This document shows, one piece after another, positions 49,181-52,631 of a stretch of DNA of 52,631 nt. The position numbers and the translations under genes are program-made. The notes below the pieces were generated by a model that was not told the DNA's origin, made no database searches, and saw nothing but the letters and a program-made list of their open reading frames with translations. Within the stretch, counting starts at the first letter, position 1, and each line of letters opens with the position of its first letter. This stretch comes from an uncultured Synechococcus sp. (lineage in GTDB: Bacteria > Cyanobacteriota > Cyanobacteriia > PCC-6307 > Cyanobiaceae): positions 1 to 52,631 of the forward strand of contig CAJXSQ010000002.1 in the NCBI GenBank assembly GCA_913061215.1. The letters are read 5' to 3'.

Positions 49181-49950
49181 TAGGCATCGTTGATGCGGCG
49201 GAACGCCTCGGCTTCGCCGCCCATATCGGGGTGATGCTGCTTCACCAGGCGGCGATGCGCCTTCTTGATCGCCTCCCGAGAAGCGCCCCAACTGAGCCCA
49301 AGTACCCGGTATGCCTCCTGGCGACGGGGATCTCTGTGGGCAGAGCCAGCACTGGTGGAGCCGGAGGTGCTGCTTCTCTCGCGGTCCGTACTGCGCCGGT
49401 CGCTGCGCGTGCGGCGACTGCCCCGGTGCTCGAGCTGCTGCACCCGCTGGCGCAGTTCCGCCACCACCCGCCGCGGATCATCGGCCAGCCATTCGCGGGC
49501 ACTGACGCCATAGAGCGCAAACGCGCAGAGCACCGCCAGGCGCTGTTTGCTGCGCAATCCCGCCACAGCGTTCTGCAGATCCCTGCCGAGGCCAGGCGCC
49601 AGCCGATCCAACCGCTGCTCCAGGCTCAGCTGCGGCAGAAAGCTGGAGCGGTTCAGCTGAACGATCAGGCCCTCAAGGCCGCTCTCAGCATCACCGGCCC
49701 GCAGCTGCGTCCAACCGGGCTGCTGCATGAGCTGCCGGACCCAGTGCTGCGCCTGCTCCGCCGACACCCACAGGGTGTGCGTGCTGGCGCGAGGCTCGCG
49801 CTCCAGCCGTTCATAGCGATCGAGCAGGCGCCGCAGCCGCAGCACCTCCTGCTTCAGGGCAGCGTTCTCCTCGAGCAGGGCATCCAGGTTGCCGGTCACC
49901 GGCCGCGAGGAACGGGCCCCGGAGGGCCACTGCCGCGGGTCAAACCCCAT
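49162..49950 (-). CDS. Protein with N-terminal coiled coil and C-terminal J domain
   Basis: C-terminal EAYRVLGLSWGASREAIKKAHRRLVKQHHPDMGG (HPD motif). Confidence 0.82.
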   Translation of the reverse strand: MGFDPRQWPSGARSSRPVTGNLDALLEENAALKQEVLRLRRLLDRYERLEREPRASTHTLWVSAEQAQHWVRQLMQQPGWTQLRAGDAESGLEGLIVQLNRSSFLPQLSLEQRLDRLAPGLGRDLQNAVAGLRSKQRLAVLCAFALYGVSAREWLADDPRRVVAELRQRVQQLEHRGSRRTRSDRRSTDRERSSTSGSTSAGSAHRDPRRQEAYRVLGLSWGASREAIKKAHRRLVKQHHPDMGGEAEAFRRINDAYQLLIA

Positions 49951-49968
49951 GGATCCCCAACGCCGGCG

Positions 49969-51267
<1,299 letters not shown>

Positions 51268-51414
51268 CCTGGTCAGCGTGGACGGTGTGGGCCGGGAGGC
51301 GGCTGCCTCCGCAGGCCGGCTGCCTCCACGGCGGCGGCGACGGGGACCGGGGTGAGACGTCAGTGCGATAACAACAGCCCAGCGGTTCGCTTCACCCTAG
51401 GGTCTGCCCGCCGC

Positions 51415-52095
51415 TCATCCCTCGGTGTAGAGGAAGCGCGCCTGCTCCAGCGTGAGCTGCAGATCGGCATCACTGAGGTCGCAGGCCTGGGGCCAATGCT
51501 GCTGCAGCCAGGGGCGCAGCGCAGCGGCATCACCAGCGGCTCCGCCGGTGAAGAACGCCTCCTGAGCCGCGAGAACCCGGAACTTGAGGAACTCGAGCAA
51601 TTGGGCCCGCAGCCGGGCAGGCTGAATCAGCCGGCAGCGCCGGCTATCCAGGCAGAGCTCGAAGCGATCACCCGGGGTGACGGTGCCCAGCGGCGGCGCC
51701 AACACCTCCAACACGCTGGCCGGCTGATGGTGCACCTGCTTGGTGTCCGGGTGCGGGTAGTAGATGAGTGCGGGGTGCCAGGGCGGCGATCCCTCGGTTC
51801 GAGCCAGGTGGCGGATCCGGCAGCGCCAGAAGGAGAAGGTTTCCGGTGGATGCAGCTCCGTCCAGCGCAGTTGCTCGAAGCGGTGATCCGGCTGCTGCAG
51901 CCGCCATTCCCCCGGGCTGAAATCGAGGTTGAGGGTGGCGGCAGCAAAACCACTGAGATCCAGCCCCAACGCCGCAAAGCAGGGCCGTTGCAGGGCGATC
52001 GTGCCAGCCGGATAGGGACTATCCACCGCGCGGCCGGAAGCCACCCCGTGGCCGCCCACCAGCCGCCCCTGCCAGCAGCTCTCCCGCGGGCTCAA
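51415..52095 (-). CDS. Conserved hypothetical protein (226 aa)
   Basis: ORF with ATGA overlap to the upstream gene; GSPYPAGTIALQRPCFAALGLDLSGFAAATLNLDF-type region. Confidence 0.6.
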   Translation of the reverse strand: MSPRESCWQGRLVGGHGVASGRAVDSPYPAGTIALQRPCFAALGLDLSGFAAATLNLDFSPGEWRLQQPDHRFEQLRWTELHPPETFSFWRCRIRHLARTEGSPPWHPALIYYPHPDTKQVHHQPASVLEVLAPPLGTVTPGDRFELCLDSRRCRLIQPARLRAQLLEFLKFRVLAAQEAFFTGGAAGDAAALRPWLQQHWPQACDLSDADLQLTLEQARFLYTEG

Positions 52096-52442
52096 GCCGG
52101 CACCTCCGCCCCGCTGTAGTGGGCGCAGCGCTCACAGGGACCCTCGGGCAGCACGGCGCAGCGCAGCAGCGGACTGCGGGCATTGAAGCGGCAGCTGGGA
52201 TCGCCGATCACCCAGCGGCCCTGCCACCAGCGGGCATCAGCCGGTTGCTGCTGCACCTTCACCTGCAGGGCAATGGCGCTGAGCTCATAGCGACCGCTGC
52301 GCAGCTGATAGCGGTGATGGCGCTGCAGCACCAGAAAGCTGCGGTTGTCCACCACGAGCCAGCGACCGGGCTGTGGGATCTCCTCCAGCTCCAGCCGCTC
52401 CAGCAAACGATTGCTCCCGGCCTGGCGCAGTTCCACATGCAT
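52092..52442 (-). CDS. Conserved hypothetical protein, possibly DUF6464
   Basis: GDPSCRFNARSPLLRCAVLPEGPCERCAHY Cys-rich C-terminus. Confidence 0.55.
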   Translation of the reverse strand: MHVELRQAGSNRLLERLELEEIPQPGRWLVVDNRSFLVLQRHHRYQLRSGRYELSAIALQVKVQQQPADARWWQGRWVIGDPSCRFNARSPLLRCAVLPEGPCERCAHYSGAEVPA

Positions 52443-52447
52443 GGCGC

Positions 52448-52631
52448 TCAGGGGTTCAGTTCACCGGGTTCAGCGCTGGGGTAACGGCTGGAGAAGCCCC
52501 AGGCAAACAGCAGGCCCACCGCCAGCAGCAGAGCCCACTCGGGCGGCACCAGGGCAGGCCAGGCCAGACGCAGCAACAGCCGCACACCCACCAGACCCAC
52601 CGCCAGGTAGCCGGCGGTCTCCAGATGGCGG
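52448..52631 (-). CDS. C-terminal part of a membrane protein, possibly TerC family (runs off right edge)
   Basis: Reverse-strand translation HLETAGYLAVGLVGVRLLLRLAWPALVPPEWALLLAVGLLFAWGFSSRYPSAEPGELNP*. Confidence 0.5.
   Translation of the reverse strand, partial: RHLETAGYLAVGLVGVRLLLRLAWPALVPPEWALLLAVGLLFAWGFSSRYPSAEPGELNP

Noticed and set aside
51268-51400. In-frame extension of the DEAD helicase upstream ([25 protein letters not shown])
   Set aside because: Frame is open to a TAG but contains no ATG/GTG/TTG start; GTG at 51267 retained.

Overview
GC-rich chromosomal window from a picocyanobacterium. Gene content and order (proB-lpxD-leuB-class I prk, accD, class II fba, thrC, psb30, acsF, tldD/pmbA) suggest a Synechococcus/Cyanobium-type alpha-cyanobacterium; this is inference from family recognition, with no database search run. 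Most of the window is housekeeping and photosynthesis genes: csp41-like epimerase, coq4-like, hisA, fur, DUF3685, fumC, PIN-PhoH, CofE-like, ruvX, DUF3727, yqeG-like, prepilin peptidase, UPF0182, ftsH, rpmF, glycerate kinase, ycf20-like, HAD, recJ, GDT1 halves, an RNB protein, ubiX, fmt, DnaJ-domain and DEAD helicase. I found no rRNA, tRNA, CRISPR array or transposase. The best candidate for an undescribed system is a tight four-gene cluster (about 43458-48101) between pmbA and fmt. It encodes a zinc-ribbon (TackOD1-like) protein with a degenerate GGDEF-like C-terminus, a processive GT2 synthase, a lipoprotein with a glycosidase-like motif, and a HlyD/Alg44-like membrane-fusion protein, and looks like a synthase-dependent exopolysaccharide system. 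Other notable points: an RNB-family protein that appears to have lost its catalytic residues; an in-frame fusion of a small Trp-rich domain to HisA; a perfect 19-bp inverted repeat between proB and lpxD; a palindrome just upstream of the ykgJ-GDT1 gene set; a hidden 35-aa psb30 gene; and a probable frameshift at the 3' end of fur.
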